Assembly: GCA_964655525.1 (NCBI GenBank)
Contig: CAZZNE010000001.1
Coordinates: forward strand, 1-64,000
Source: DLAJ01 sp964655525
GTDB lineage: Bacteria > Bacillota > Clostridia > Lachnospirales > Lachnospiraceae
Length of the DNA: 64,000 nt
Reading direction: 5' to 3'
In this document: in pieces, positions 15,705 through 23,092 of the stretch
How positions within the stretch are numbered: position 1 is the first letter of the stretch
Layout of the letters: each line of letters opens with the position of its first letter
Translations under genes and position numbers: made by a program
Notes under the pieces: generated by a model
Database searches by the model: none
What the model was told of the DNA's origin: nothing
What the model saw: the letters and a program-made list of their open reading frames with translations, nothing else

Positions 15705-16967
15705 TTGAAATCAGTAATATTTCATATCGATGTGAATGCAGCCTTCCTTAGTTGGGAGGCTGTTTATCGTTTGTGTCATAAGGGAGGGACAGTGGATCTT
15801 CGCGAAATCCCTTCTGCGGTAGCGGGAGATGCAAGTCTGCGCCACGGCATTATCCTTGCCAAGTCCATACCGGCAAAACGCTATGGCATACAGACGGGCG
15901 AGAGTATCCCGGAGGCAAAAAGAAAATGTCCGGGGCTCATGATTGCCGCGCCGAATTATAACCTGTATGAGCGCTGCTCTGCGGCGATGATGGAGATCCT
16001 GCGGGAATACTCGGACACCGTGGAGCAGTACAGCATTGACGAGGCATTTGCGGATATGACGCAGACCTGCCATTTGTTTGGGGAGCCGGAGCAGACGGCG
16101 GAAATGATCAAAGATCGGATTCATCGGGAATTGGGATTTACGGTAAATGTCGGGGTGTCGGAAAACAAGCTGCTCGCGAAAATGGCGTCTGATTTTCGGA
16201 AGCCGGATAAGGTGCATACACTGTGGAAGTCGGAAATACAGAGGAAAATGTGGCCGCTCTCCGTATCGGAGCTGTTTTTTGTGGGAAGGGCGACCGCGAA
16301 AAAACTATTTTCCGTCGGAATCAGGACGATCGGGGAGCTTGCACAGGCAGATCCGGCATATATCAAGAGCATACTCAAAAAGCAGGGAGAGATCGTGTGG
16401 GCGTTTGCGAACGGGCTGGATTCTTCCACGGTGCTCAAGCAGGCTCCGGCAAACAAAGGATACGGGAACAGCACAACCACTCCTTTTGACGTGACGGATG
16501 CGCCGACAGCCAAAAAAGTGCTGTTAGCGCTGTCGGAAACGGTGGCGGCAAGGCTTCGCGCGGATGGCGTGCAGATTGGCGTGGTTGCCGTGGGAGTCAA
16601 AGGAACGGATTTTTCCTATTGCTCGCACCAGCGTGCGCTGCCGGTTTCCACCAATATTACGCTGGAGATTTATCAGGCGGCGTGCGGGCTGTTTGACGAG
16701 CTTTGGGGTGGAAGTCCGATCCGGCATCTGGGCGTGCATACCTCCGGCGTATGCAGAGAGAACTTCACAAGACAGATGAGCCTGTTTAACGGGACGGACT
16801 ACGAAAAGCTGGCACGACTGGATACGGCGGTGGACGCTGTTCGGGAACGGTTCGGCGCGGATGCGTTGATGAGGGCGGTCTTTTTAAATCAGCCGATTGA
16901 CCATATGAGCGGAGGAATCTCAAGGGAAAAGAGAGAGGCGGACTACAGCGGAATGAAACCGGAATAG
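15705..16967 (+). CDS. Y-family DNA polymerase (DinB/UmuC-like)
   Basis: About 420 residues. The catalytic palm is clear: FHIDVNAAFLSWEAVYRL at the start (first Asp), YGIQTGESIPEAKRKCPGL, and YSIDEAFADMTQ (second Asp-Glu). Helix-hairpin-helix and little-finger domains follow (TIGELAQADPAYIKSILKKQ, then SYCSHQRALPVSTNITLEIY). It is a translesion polymerase acting at damaged forks. The start is TTG: the promoter's -10 is upstream, and AGGAGGTG lies nine bases before it, which rules out the ATG-like start further upstream. SOS control is expected from the LexA box. Confidence 0.9.
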   Translation: MKSVIFHIDVNAAFLSWEAVYRLCHKGGTVDLREIPSAVAGDASLRHGIILAKSIPAKRYGIQTGESIPEAKRKCPGLMIAAPNYNLYERCSAAMMEILREYSDTVEQYSIDEAFADMTQTCHLFGEPEQTAEMIKDRIHRELGFTVNVGVSENKLLAKMASDFRKPDKVHTLWKSEIQRKMWPLSVSELFFVGRATAKKLFSVGIRTIGELAQADPAYIKSILKKQGEIVWAFANGLDSSTVLKQAPANKGYGNSTTTPFDVTDAPTAKKVLLALSETVAARLRADGVQIGVVAVGVKGTDFSYCSHQRALPVSTNITLEIYQAACGLFDELWGGSPIRHLGVHTSGVCRENFTRQMSLFNGTDYEKLARLDTAVDAVRERFGADALMRAVFLNQPIDHMSGGISREKREADYSGMKPE

Positions 16968-16977
16968 GAGGTGCGCG

Positions 16978-17289
16978 ATGGCATTTGGGGCAGAAAAAGA
17001 GCATCAGACCGGGCATGCCGGACAGATACGCGGGAGGCAGCAGGAGGTTGCCTGTGAGTGCTGGTTTACCAGTACCGGGAGGCTCATACCATTGATGCTG
17101 AAGCTAAAAGACGAGGACGGAATGTGCCGGACCATCAGACCGATCATGGTGCATTCCGCTGAGAAAAAAATGTATGCAGGTACGCCCTTCATCGAGTTTG
17201 ACTGTGAGATCGTGGTGAGGGAACAAAAGATGCGCGTATGGTTGATCTATTATCAGAGTGAGAACCGCTGGGTGTTGAACTTTCGGTGA
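16978..17289 (+). CDS. Small protein cotranscribed with the SOS polymerase
   Basis: 103 residues, unrecognised. The core reads WFTSTGRLIPLMLKLKDEDG and FIEFDCEIVVREQKMRVWLI, suggesting a small beta-rich fold. The AGGAGG overlaps the polymerase stop codon and the gap is 10 bases, so the genes form one operon. In Bacillus, UvrX/YqjW-type polymerases are followed by small YolD-like partners, and this gene occupies that position. Homology to YolD is only a guess from context. Confidence 0.6.
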   Translation: MAFGAEKEHQTGHAGQIRGRQQEVACECWFTSTGRLIPLMLKLKDEDGMCRTIRPIMVHSAEKKMYAGTPFIEFDCEIVVREQKMRVWLIYYQSENRWVLNFR

Positions 17290-17319
17290 TCGTGGGAACT
17301 GTGACCGGAAATTTTCTGT

Positions 17320-17440
17320 TTTTACAAAATCAATAAATGCCTGCGTCATATCGCGGTCGAATTTCACGATCCGGATCGGCATATCCACGATATCGTTTAA
17401 GCCCAACTGCCCGCTTCCGGAATCATCCGGCGAAAAGGAC
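17320..17440 (-). pseudogene. Fragment of an EAL (c-di-GMP phosphodiesterase) domain
   Basis: Read on the minus strand, this stretch gives FSPDDSGSGQLGLNDIVDMP followed by IRIVKFDRDMTQAFIDF. It corresponds to the DDFGxGxxNLxxL...P...IKxDxxx block of EAL domains, with the Phe of DDFG changed to Ser. Sequence on both sides is not EAL-like and runs into the neighbouring gene. It is therefore a short relic of a phosphodiesterase gene. Confidence 0.55.
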
Positions 17441-17539
17441 ACGCCGAAAGCGAGCGTAACGTAAGCGCACGCAACAGGGTCATTTTTATGCTGTTCACGA
17501 CAGTGAAAAATATTTGTGGTAGATTTTCCGGTCATACGT

Positions 17540-17545
17540 TATAAT
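17540..17545 (+). promoter_or_regulatory. Possible -10 element for thymidylate kinase
   Basis: A TATAAT hexamer lies about 75 bases before the kinase start. No convincing -35 lies at 17 bases (TGGTAG there; a TTGTGG sits at 20). The stretch is AT-rich and intergenic, so a promoter is plausible but weakly supported. Confidence 0.35.
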
Positions 17546-17616
17546 GAAATACATGGAGCAATACAGATGCTGCATAAAAAAGTTCCTACAAAGAATAGCA
17601 GGAGAACGAAACACAT

Positions 17617-18273
17617 ATGGGGAAGGTAACAGATAGCAGGGAAAATACAGGGCGGGGCAGCCTGATCGCCTTAGAGGGCATTGATGGGAGCGGAAAGAGT
17701 ACGCAGGCGGCGTATCTTTATGAACGGTTAAAAAAAGAAGGCGTCTGCTGCGAACTGACGATGGAACCGACTGCTTCGCCAATCGGGGCGTTGATCCGGC
17801 AGATTTTGAAAGGGGAGTTTCGGACGGACAATCGTGTGATCGCGGGGTTATTTGTCGCGGATCGTTTAGATCATTTATTAAACGAAGCGGACGGGATCGC
17901 GGCGAAGGTGGAATCCGGCATGACCGTGATCACGGACAGATACTATTTTTCCTCCTATGCTTATAACAGTGTTGATATGCCGATGGACTGGGTCATTCAG
18001 GCAAATAAGCCGAGCAGCGCGATCTTACGACCGGCTGTGAATCTGTTCATTGACGTTGACCCGGACATCGCGTTGGAGAGGATCGCGAAGAACCGCCGCC
18101 ATGTGGAGCTGTTTGAGACAAAGGAAAGGCTGAAGCTCGTGCGGGAAAATTACAGGAAAGCGTTTCAGATGCTGGAAAATGAGGAGCGCTGTGTGATCAT
18201 TGACGGAAATCGCCCGCAGGAGGAAATTGCGGAGAGCGTATGGGAAGCCGTACGGGAGATCCTGTCTAAGTAG
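17617..18273 (+). CDS. tmk: Thymidylate kinase
   Basis: 218 residues. The P-loop ALEGIDGSGKSTQAAYLYE lies near residue 13-30, and the DR(Y/H) motif TDRYYFSSYAYNS near 105. The lid region and NLFIDVDPDIALERIAKNRR support dTMP kinase. It makes dTDP from dTMP in the pyrimidine deoxynucleotide pathway. The length and motif order match the family. The N-terminal 12 residues before the core strand are extra and charged. Most clostridial tmk genes lie near holB or yaaQ; here it stands alone. It might be a second, divergent dTMP kinase. Confidence 0.9.
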   Translation: MGKVTDSRENTGRGSLIALEGIDGSGKSTQAAYLYERLKKEGVCCELTMEPTASPIGALIRQILKGEFRTDNRVIAGLFVADRLDHLLNEADGIAAKVESGMTVITDRYYFSSYAYNSVDMPMDWVIQANKPSSAILRPAVNLFIDVDPDIALERIAKNRRHVELFETKERLKLVRENYRKAFQMLENEERCVIIDGNRPQEEIAESVWEAVREILSK

Positions 18274-18342
18274 AACCTCTGATTAGATCAGTATTTCCCT
18301 AAGTAAAACTTATAGAACCTCTGATCGAATCCGTGTTTCCAT
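18274..18342 (+). repeat. Tandem AACCTCTGAT...TTTCC repeat after tmk
   Basis: Two similar units follow the tmk stop codon: AGAACCTCTGATTAGATCAG with a TATTTCCC tail, and AGAACCTCTGATCGAATCCG with a GTGTTTCC tail. The first contains the CTGATTAGATCAG near-palindrome. The pattern resembles the left hairpin and following AGAACCTCC of the element inserted at 38288-38411, so this may be a relic of that family. Confidence 0.5.
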
Positions 18343-18392
18343 AAAAAACAGACAGATCCGGTACAATGGGGTATCGGATCTGTCTGTTTTTT
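18343..18392. terminator. Bidirectional intrinsic terminator
   Basis: An 18-base arm pairs perfectly: AAAAAACAGACAGATCCG at the left with CGGATCTGTCTGTTTTTT at the right, around a 14-base loop. T-runs occur on both strands, so it can end tmk transcription rightward and bactofilin transcription leftward. Confidence 0.9.
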
Positions 18393-18448
18393 ATGTATCG
18401 GATTTTTGGTGCACGCGAGTTTTGCGTTAACAAATTTCTTGACCCTCG

Positions 18449-18475
18449 AAAGAACGCGCAGCGTTCTTTTTTATT
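18449..18475 (+). terminator. Hairpin AAAGAACGC/GCGTTCTTT with T-run
   Basis: A 9-bp stem with a GCA loop is followed by T residues on the plus strand, running into the 3' end of the bactofilin gene. The same stem with an ACA loop recurs twice near 37.8 kb, so it belongs to a dispersed hairpin family. Confidence 0.7.
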
Positions 18476-18932
18476 CTGTCGTGGAAACTGTTTCCTGCTC
18501 CGCTGTCTTTGCCTTTTTGCGGTCAAAGGGCTTGGTTGACGGATCGGCCTGCACGGTCGTCATGGTACACTTGCCGTCAAAGCATGCATCCTCGTCCACG
18601 ATCAAAGAGCGTGCGGTAACATTGCCGATAACTTTTGCGGTGGAGAAAAGCTCCAGCCTGCCCTGCACGTTAATATCGCCGGTCACCCTGCCTGAAAGCG
18701 TGACATTCAGCGCCGATATATTACCGATGATCACGCCGTCCGTGCCGAGTATGACATTTTCCTTACACGTACAGTCGCCGTTTAAGCTGCCGTCAATGCG
18801 GATGGTTTCGGGGGCGTTGATGTTTCCGTCAAAAACGGCCCCGGCGCCGATCAGGGTGCCGACTGTCTGTGTTTTTCCAACGTCAGTATTTTTTTTCCTC
18901 ATAAATTTGTTCCTCCCTTTAGTGCATTGCAT
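18471..18932 (-). CDS. Bactofilin family protein
   Basis: 153 residues. The central DUF583/bactofilin beta-helix is clear: IGAGAVFDGNINAPETIRID, GSLNGDCTCKENVILGTDGV, GNISALNVTLSGRVTGDINV, then GRLELFSTAKVIGNVTARSL, with regular hydrophobic and Gly spacing from about residue 20 to 125. Bactofilins polymerise without nucleotide into filaments that organise cell-wall enzymes and shape. Short polar tails flank the domain as usual. It lies directly downstream of a LytM-like membrane protein on the same strand, the typical bactofilin partner arrangement. Confidence 0.9.
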   Translation of the reverse strand: MQCTKGRNKFMRKKNTDVGKTQTVGTLIGAGAVFDGNINAPETIRIDGSLNGDCTCKENVILGTDGVIIGNISALNVTLSGRVTGDINVQGRLELFSTAKVIGNVTARSLIVDEDACFDGKCTMTTVQADPSTKPFDRKKAKTAEQETVSTTE

Positions 18933-18968
18933 TTTGCGATGCCTGTGTTCATGTACGATTCGTCAAAT

Positions 18969-19123
18969 GAGTTTCCCAAGGAGACTTGTTATCCCTAAAG
19001 AATCCGCTTTGCGGATTCGCTAATAGAGTTTCCCAAGGAGACTCATTATCCCTAAAGAATCCGCTTTGCGGATTCGCTGATAGAGTTTCCAACGGAAACT
19101 CTGAAATGAGCGAAGCTCATTTT
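18969..19123. repeat. 57-bp tandem repeat with internal hairpins
   Basis: Two near-identical 57-base units (18969-19025, 19026-19082) and the start of a third each contain GAGTTTCCCAAGGAGAC, TATCCCTAAAGAATCCGC and the hairpin GAATCCGC/GCGGATTC with loop TTT. The third unit turns into the hairpin GAGTTTCC/GGAAACTC with loop AAC. Next comes AAATGAGC/GCTCATTT with loop GAA and a T-run at the very end of the M23-like gene. It fills the gap between two minus-strand genes. Confidence 0.85.
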
Positions 19124-19897
19124 TTAGCCCTTGGTGTCCATAATGGAGAGCGGATCGATCCATTCGTCTCCAAACAGTACCCCATAGTCTAATTCCGTGC
19201 CCTCTGAAGTGATCGTGAGCAGGGAATCTCCTTTATTTACCTGTGCACCTTCTTCCACTTTCAGTTCGGCATTTTGGCGGTAGAGATAGTAGGTCGTATA
19301 ACCGCTTTCATGCACGATCTCGATCATGTAGCGGTAGGTGTCATCCGAATTGATCGACCTGACTGTGCCATTACCGGCTGCGATAACGTCGGTTCCCGAC
19401 TCAACAGTAAATGAGGTGTACAGGTGTTCATCAGAAAAGGTGGAAGTGATCACTCCTACACCGGAGGATGGATATAAAGTAGGAACCAATGCCTCAGCCG
19501 CTTCGCGTTCTGCTGCTTCCGCCGCTTCCCGTTCGGCATCTGCGATCGCCTGCAGCGCCTGTTCCCGGGCGTCCAAATCTGAACGGACCGTAGCCAGTTC
19601 CTCCTCCAATGTCTGTTTTTCCTGCGCCCAATTATCTTTTTCGTCTTCCCATTCCGAAACGAGCCGTTCTTCCGCAAGCTGTTGTTCACGAAGCTGCTGC
19701 TGCAATCCGCTCTCGTACCGTACCTGGATCAGAGCCTGATAGCAGAGCCATCCGGCAGCGGCAAGGATCGCGAAAAAGAGAACAAACAGCAGATGCAGCG
19801 TAGAGCGTGCAATGCGAAAATGCCGGCTGCGTCTGTCTATGTTGGAGACAAAAAGTACGGAATAGGATTCTTTGCGTTTATGTCGTCGGTTCTTCAT
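19124..19897 (-). CDS. M23/LytM-like membrane protein lacking catalytic histidines
   Basis: About 257 residues. A basic N-terminus (MKNRRHKRKES) is followed by a membrane segment near 30-55 and a long coiled coil from about 60 to 145 (EDEKDNWAQEKQTLEEELAT and neighbours). The C-terminal LytM-type barrel (VITSTFSDEHLYTSFTVESG, then GYTTYYLYRQNAELKVEEGA) keeps the fold. However, the zinc-binding His of HxxxD, the YGH motif and the final HxH are all replaced; only the Asp in GTD remains. It should be inactive, as in scaffold-type LytM proteins. GGGAGG precedes the chosen start on the minus strand. Confidence 0.8.
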   Translation of the reverse strand: MKNRRHKRKESYSVLFVSNIDRRSRHFRIARSTLHLLFVLFFAILAAAGWLCYQALIQVRYESGLQQQLREQQLAEERLVSEWEDEKDNWAQEKQTLEEELATVRSDLDAREQALQAIADAEREAAEAAEREAAEALVPTLYPSSGVGVITSTFSDEHLYTSFTVESGTDVIAAGNGTVRSINSDDTYRYMIEIVHESGYTTYYLYRQNAELKVEEGAQVNKGDSLLTITSEGTELDYGVLFGDEWIDPLSIMDTKG

Positions 19898-19940
19898 ACG
19901 CAAAACCTCCCTCGGAGTCCTGTAAGTACTCGGTACGCAT

Positions 19941-19969
19941 ATTATAGTAGCAAATCGCAAGAAAAGCAA
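19941..19969 (-). promoter_or_regulatory. Minus-strand promoter for LytM-like/bactofilin genes
   Basis: Read leftward, TTGCTT (19964-19969) and TATAAT (19941-19946) have a 17-base spacer. It lies 44 bases before the LytM-like start codon and could drive both minus-strand genes as an operon. Confidence 0.75.
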
Positions 19970-20053
19970 ATAGAAAATGCGTTTTAGGGGGCAGAAATTA
20001 CCGCGTTTTGGTAAAATAAAGCGATGGAAAGCACTCTGCGGCGATTTTTTCTC

Positions 20054-20082
20054 TTGTTTTTACCGGGGAGGCACACTATAAT
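20054..20082 (+). promoter_or_regulatory. Promoter of the sugar ABC transporter operon
   Basis: TTGTTT and TATAAT are separated by 17 bases. The start point would leave a leader of about 100 bases before the first gene. That leader contains an imperfect palindrome from CCGGCGTGCGA to TCGTATGCCGG, which may act in regulation. It diverges from the LytM-like promoter about 85 bases away. Confidence 0.75.
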
Positions 20083-20188
20083 GGGAATGCAGGAATCCGG
20101 CGTGCGAGAGCGTGAAAGAGCGTAAAAGATCGTATGCCGGAAAAAGGAGACCGGATTTGCGGGCAGCAGAAAGGCATGAGAATCGGTT

Positions 20189-21283
20189 ATGAAAGTAGTA
20201 TTACAACATTTGACAAAAAAATTTCCGAACCGCAATAAAAAGGCGGGCGGCGAGGTCATTGCAGTGAATGATTTTTCATTTGAGATCCCGGATGGGAAAC
20301 TTGTCGGGCTGCTCGGACCTTCGGGCTGCGGAAAAAGTACGACGCTTTTTATGGTATGCGGGCTGCAAAAGCCGACGAGCGGTAAAATCTTTTTCGGCGA
20401 GGACGATGTGACGGATTTACCGCCCGAAAACAGGGGCGTCGGCGTGGTGTTCCAAAATTATGCGCTCTATCCGCATTTAACAGTCAGACAGAACATCACG
20501 TTTCCGCTGGAAAACCTCAAGGGTGAGGACAAGCTCACGAAGCAGCAGATGCAGGACAAAGCATATGAGGCGGCAAAGCTCGTGCAGATCGAGGAATTGA
20601 TGGACAGAAAGCCGAGCGAGCTTTCCGGCGGTCAGCAGCAGCGCGTTGCGATCGCGCGTGCGATGGTGAAGATGCCGAAGGTGCTCTTGCTGGACGAGCC
20701 GCTTTCGAATCTCGATGCGCGCCTGCGCTTACAGACGCGGGAGGAAATCCGGCGGATTCAGCGGGAGACGGGCATTACGACCGTATTTGTGACGCATGAT
20801 CAGGAGGAAGCGATGAGTATTTCCGATGTGATCGTCGTGATGAAGGACGGCGAAGTGCAGCAGATCGGAAAGCCGCAGGATGTGTATGACGATCCGGTCA
20901 ATTTATTTGTTGCGAAATTCTTAGGCACGCCGCCGATCAATCTCTTTGACGGCGAGGTGAAAGCGGAAACGCTCCATATTGGTGACGACGCCGTACTGTC
21001 TGTTCCGGGCGTAGCGGACGGGGCTGTGGATGTCGGTATTCGTCCCGAGGGTTTTCTCTTAAAAGAAGACGGCGCATTATGCTGTGCGCTGACGGGCGTG
21101 GAGGTCATGGGACGCGACATCAGCGTCGTCTCGACGAATCCCCATGCGCAGAGCAAGGCGATCCGTTCTATTATCAATGCGGAGAATAAGGTGGACACGG
21201 ATGCGAAGAACGTCCGTTTTGCGTTAAAACCGAATAAGGTGCTTCTGTTTCAGAAAGAGACGGGAGAACGGATTTATTTTTAA
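20189..21283 (+). CDS. Sugar ABC transporter ATP-binding protein (MsmX/UgpC type)
   Basis: 364 residues. Walker A GPSGCGKST near 50, Q-loop FQNYALYPHLTV, signature LSGGQQQRVAIARAM, Walker B VLLLDEPLSNLDA and the switch His in VTHDQEEAMS are all intact. The C-terminal regulatory TOBE-like part (from about residue 245) marks the carbohydrate-uptake CUT1 class. It energises import with the two permeases downstream. It heads the operon, while an FRG-domain gene lies between it and the first permease. The ribosome binding site is weak (AAAGG). Confidence 0.9.
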   Translation: MKVVLQHLTKKFPNRNKKAGGEVIAVNDFSFEIPDGKLVGLLGPSGCGKSTTLFMVCGLQKPTSGKIFFGEDDVTDLPPENRGVGVVFQNYALYPHLTVRQNITFPLENLKGEDKLTKQQMQDKAYEAAKLVQIEELMDRKPSELSGGQQQRVAIARAMVKMPKVLLLDEPLSNLDARLRLQTREEIRRIQRETGITTVFVTHDQEEAMSISDVIVVMKDGEVQQIGKPQDVYDDPVNLFVAKFLGTPPINLFDGEVKAETLHIGDDAVLSVPGVADGAVDVGIRPEGFLLKEDGALCCALTGVEVMGRDISVVSTNPHAQSKAIRSIINAENKVDTDAKNVRFALKPNKVLLFQKETGERIYF

Positions 21284-21304
21284 TACTTAGGAAGGCAGAC
21301 GAAC

Positions 21305-22066
21305 ATGTCAAAGATCAGTTCCTATGATGAATATATCGAAAAGTTGGATGGGCGGGGTGACGTCATCGTGTTCCGCGGACAGGCAAACAGCGAGTTTGTG
21401 CTGATTCCGTCAGGACTTCGCGGGGATCACATTCACATTGCGGACAGTCAGATGTTCCGCTTTGTTGATGAAATGAAGCAATTGTTTAATTTTGATGAGC
21501 TGACCTGCATTGAGATCGCGCAGCATTTTGCACTTCCGACGAGAATGCTCGATTTTTCCTATTCTTTTGACGTGGCGTTGTTTTTTGCATGCCATGACGC
21601 CAAGGGGCGGTACGCGGAAAATGACGGAAAGGTATTCATTTTTAATAAGAGTAAATATGAGCAGGCGCTCAGGGAAAGAAGAAAGCTTTCCAGCGAGGTC
21701 ATCCGAAATAATAAATTTCTGTATGAATGGCTGCAAAAATACATAGACAAGGAATCAACGCTCATGGGGAACGAGGGCGTTGATATGCCGATCTTTGTAG
21801 ATGCGACGCAGCAGTTCGACCGGTTATATATGCAGAAGGGATTGTTTTTACTCTGGGGGCGGGACGAGTGCCCACTTGAAAAAATCCTGGAAAATGAAAG
21901 AATACCGATGTCGCAGCTCATTGATACGATCACGATCGATGCGTCCGCCAAGCCGCGTATTTTGTCCGAGCTTGCAAAAAAGCACATCAGTGAGGATACA
22001 CTGTATATGAACATCGGAAAGATCAAGGATTTGGTTTACCATATCAAGTATGGAGATAAAGAATAA
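21305..22066 (+). CDS. FRG domain protein
   Basis: 253 residues. The FRG domain begins DVIVFRGQANSEFVLIPSGL, with the Phe-Arg-Gly that names the family, and continues with IAQHFALPTRMLDFSYSFDV and ALFFACHD. FRG proteins occur in many bacterial contexts including defence islands, and their biochemical activity is unclear. The C-terminal half (QQFDRLYMQKGLFLLWG, then LIDTITIDASAKPRILSEL) is typical of the longer FRG proteins. It lies 21 bases after the transporter ATPase and before the permeases, an unusual place for this family. Confidence 0.85.
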   Translation: MSKISSYDEYIEKLDGRGDVIVFRGQANSEFVLIPSGLRGDHIHIADSQMFRFVDEMKQLFNFDELTCIEIAQHFALPTRMLDFSYSFDVALFFACHDAKGRYAENDGKVFIFNKSKYEQALRERRKLSSEVIRNNKFLYEWLQKYIDKESTLMGNEGVDMPIFVDATQQFDRLYMQKGLFLLWGRDECPLEKILENERIPMSQLIDTITIDASAKPRILSELAKKHISEDTLYMNIGKIKDLVYHIKYGDKE

Positions 22067-22107
22067 CCTGACGGTCATTCTTTATGAATTTTGCAACGGG
22101 GGTTAAT

Positions 22108-23001
22108 ATGGAAAAAAATAAGGCTAAGGGTTGGCTGTATCTGTTACCGGCCATTCTGTTTTTGGGATGCTTTATGGTATATCCGCTCATTGACGTATTT
22201 GTGTATTCGTTTGAGGAGAGCTATAATTTTGCTTCCCAGACCTATCAGGGAACCGGCGGTTATAATTTTGCGTATGTTCTGCATGACACGTATTTTTTGC
22301 AGGCAGTAAAAAATACCTTCCTCATGGTGGTCATTACCGTGCCGCTCTCAACGGGCATTGCGCTTTTGATCTCCGTGGGCTTAAGCTCCATCAAGCCGCT
22401 TCGCAGACTTTTTCAGACGGTTTATTTTCTGCCGTATGTGACGAATACGCTTGCCGTCGGGCTTGTCTTTATGATCCTGTTTAAAAAGACGGAGTATACA
22501 GACGGACTCGTGAACCTGCTCATTCATTGGTTCGGCGGGGAGTCGGTCGATTTCATTTCCGGACCGTACTGGGCGAAAATGTTTGTCATGTGTTTCTATA
22601 TCATATGGGTTGTCATGCCGTTTAAGATCCTGCTCCTCACAAGTGCGCTCTTGTCCGTTGATCAGAGCTATTACAACGCGGCAAAAGTGGATGGCACGTC
22701 GGGCGCGCGTATATTTAGAAGAATCACGCTGCCGATGATCTCGCCCACGATCTTTTATCTTGTCATCACGGGCTTTATCGGCGCGTTCAAGGAATACAGC
22801 GACGCCGTTGCATTGTTTGGGACGAACTTAAACGCGGCGGGAATGAATACGATCGTCGGATATGTGTACGACATGCTTTACGGGGACAGCGGCGGCTATC
22901 CGTCGTACGCCTCTGCGGCGGCGATCCTATTGTTTGTGATCGTTTTGACGATCACCTGTATCAACTTGCTCATCAGCAGTAAGCACACAACGTACAACTA
23001 A
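22108..23001 (+). CDS. Sugar ABC transporter permease (UgpA/MalF type)
   Basis: About 297 residues with six hydrophobic segments, starting in GWLYLLPAILFLGCFMVYPL. The EAA loop that docks on the ATPase is visible as YYNAAKVDGTSGARIFRRIT near residue 190. It would form the translocation channel with the next permease. A GGGGGTTAAT precedes the chosen ATG; the upstream ATG at 22084 is poorly placed. The gene end runs into a hairpin before the second permease. Confidence 0.9.
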   Translation: MEKNKAKGWLYLLPAILFLGCFMVYPLIDVFVYSFEESYNFASQTYQGTGGYNFAYVLHDTYFLQAVKNTFLMVVITVPLSTGIALLISVGLSSIKPLRRLFQTVYFLPYVTNTLAVGLVFMILFKKTEYTDGLVNLLIHWFGGESVDFISGPYWAKMFVMCFYIIWVVMPFKILLLTSALLSVDQSYYNAAKVDGTSGARIFRRITLPMISPTIFYLVITGFIGAFKEYSDAVALFGTNLNAAGMNTIVGYVYDMLYGDSGGYPSYASAAAILLFVIVLTITCINLLISSKHTTYN

Positions 23002-23018
23002 ACGAGCGTTGGAAATAG

Positions 23019-23064
23019 GCAATCGCACAAACGAAACGGCTGCGTTTCGCTTGCGCCCGATTGC
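23019..23064 (+). repeat. Nested hairpin between permease genes
   Basis: An outer stem GCAATCG/CGATTGC encloses an inner stem CGAAACG/CGTTTCG. No T-run follows. It lies between the stop of one permease and the ribosome binding site of the next, so it may tune mRNA stability or relative expression. Confidence 0.7.
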
Positions 23065-23092
23065 GGTGAATGATAATAGGAGGAATCCTTTC

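Noticed and set aside
18969..19123. Tandem repeats considered as a small CRISPR array.
   Set aside because: Units are directly joined with a 57-base period and have no variable spacers; no cas gene is near.
20083..20188. Leader of the sugar transporter operon considered as a riboswitch.
   Set aside because: Only one imperfect palindrome is present and no known riboswitch core could be recognised. It is noted with the promoter only.
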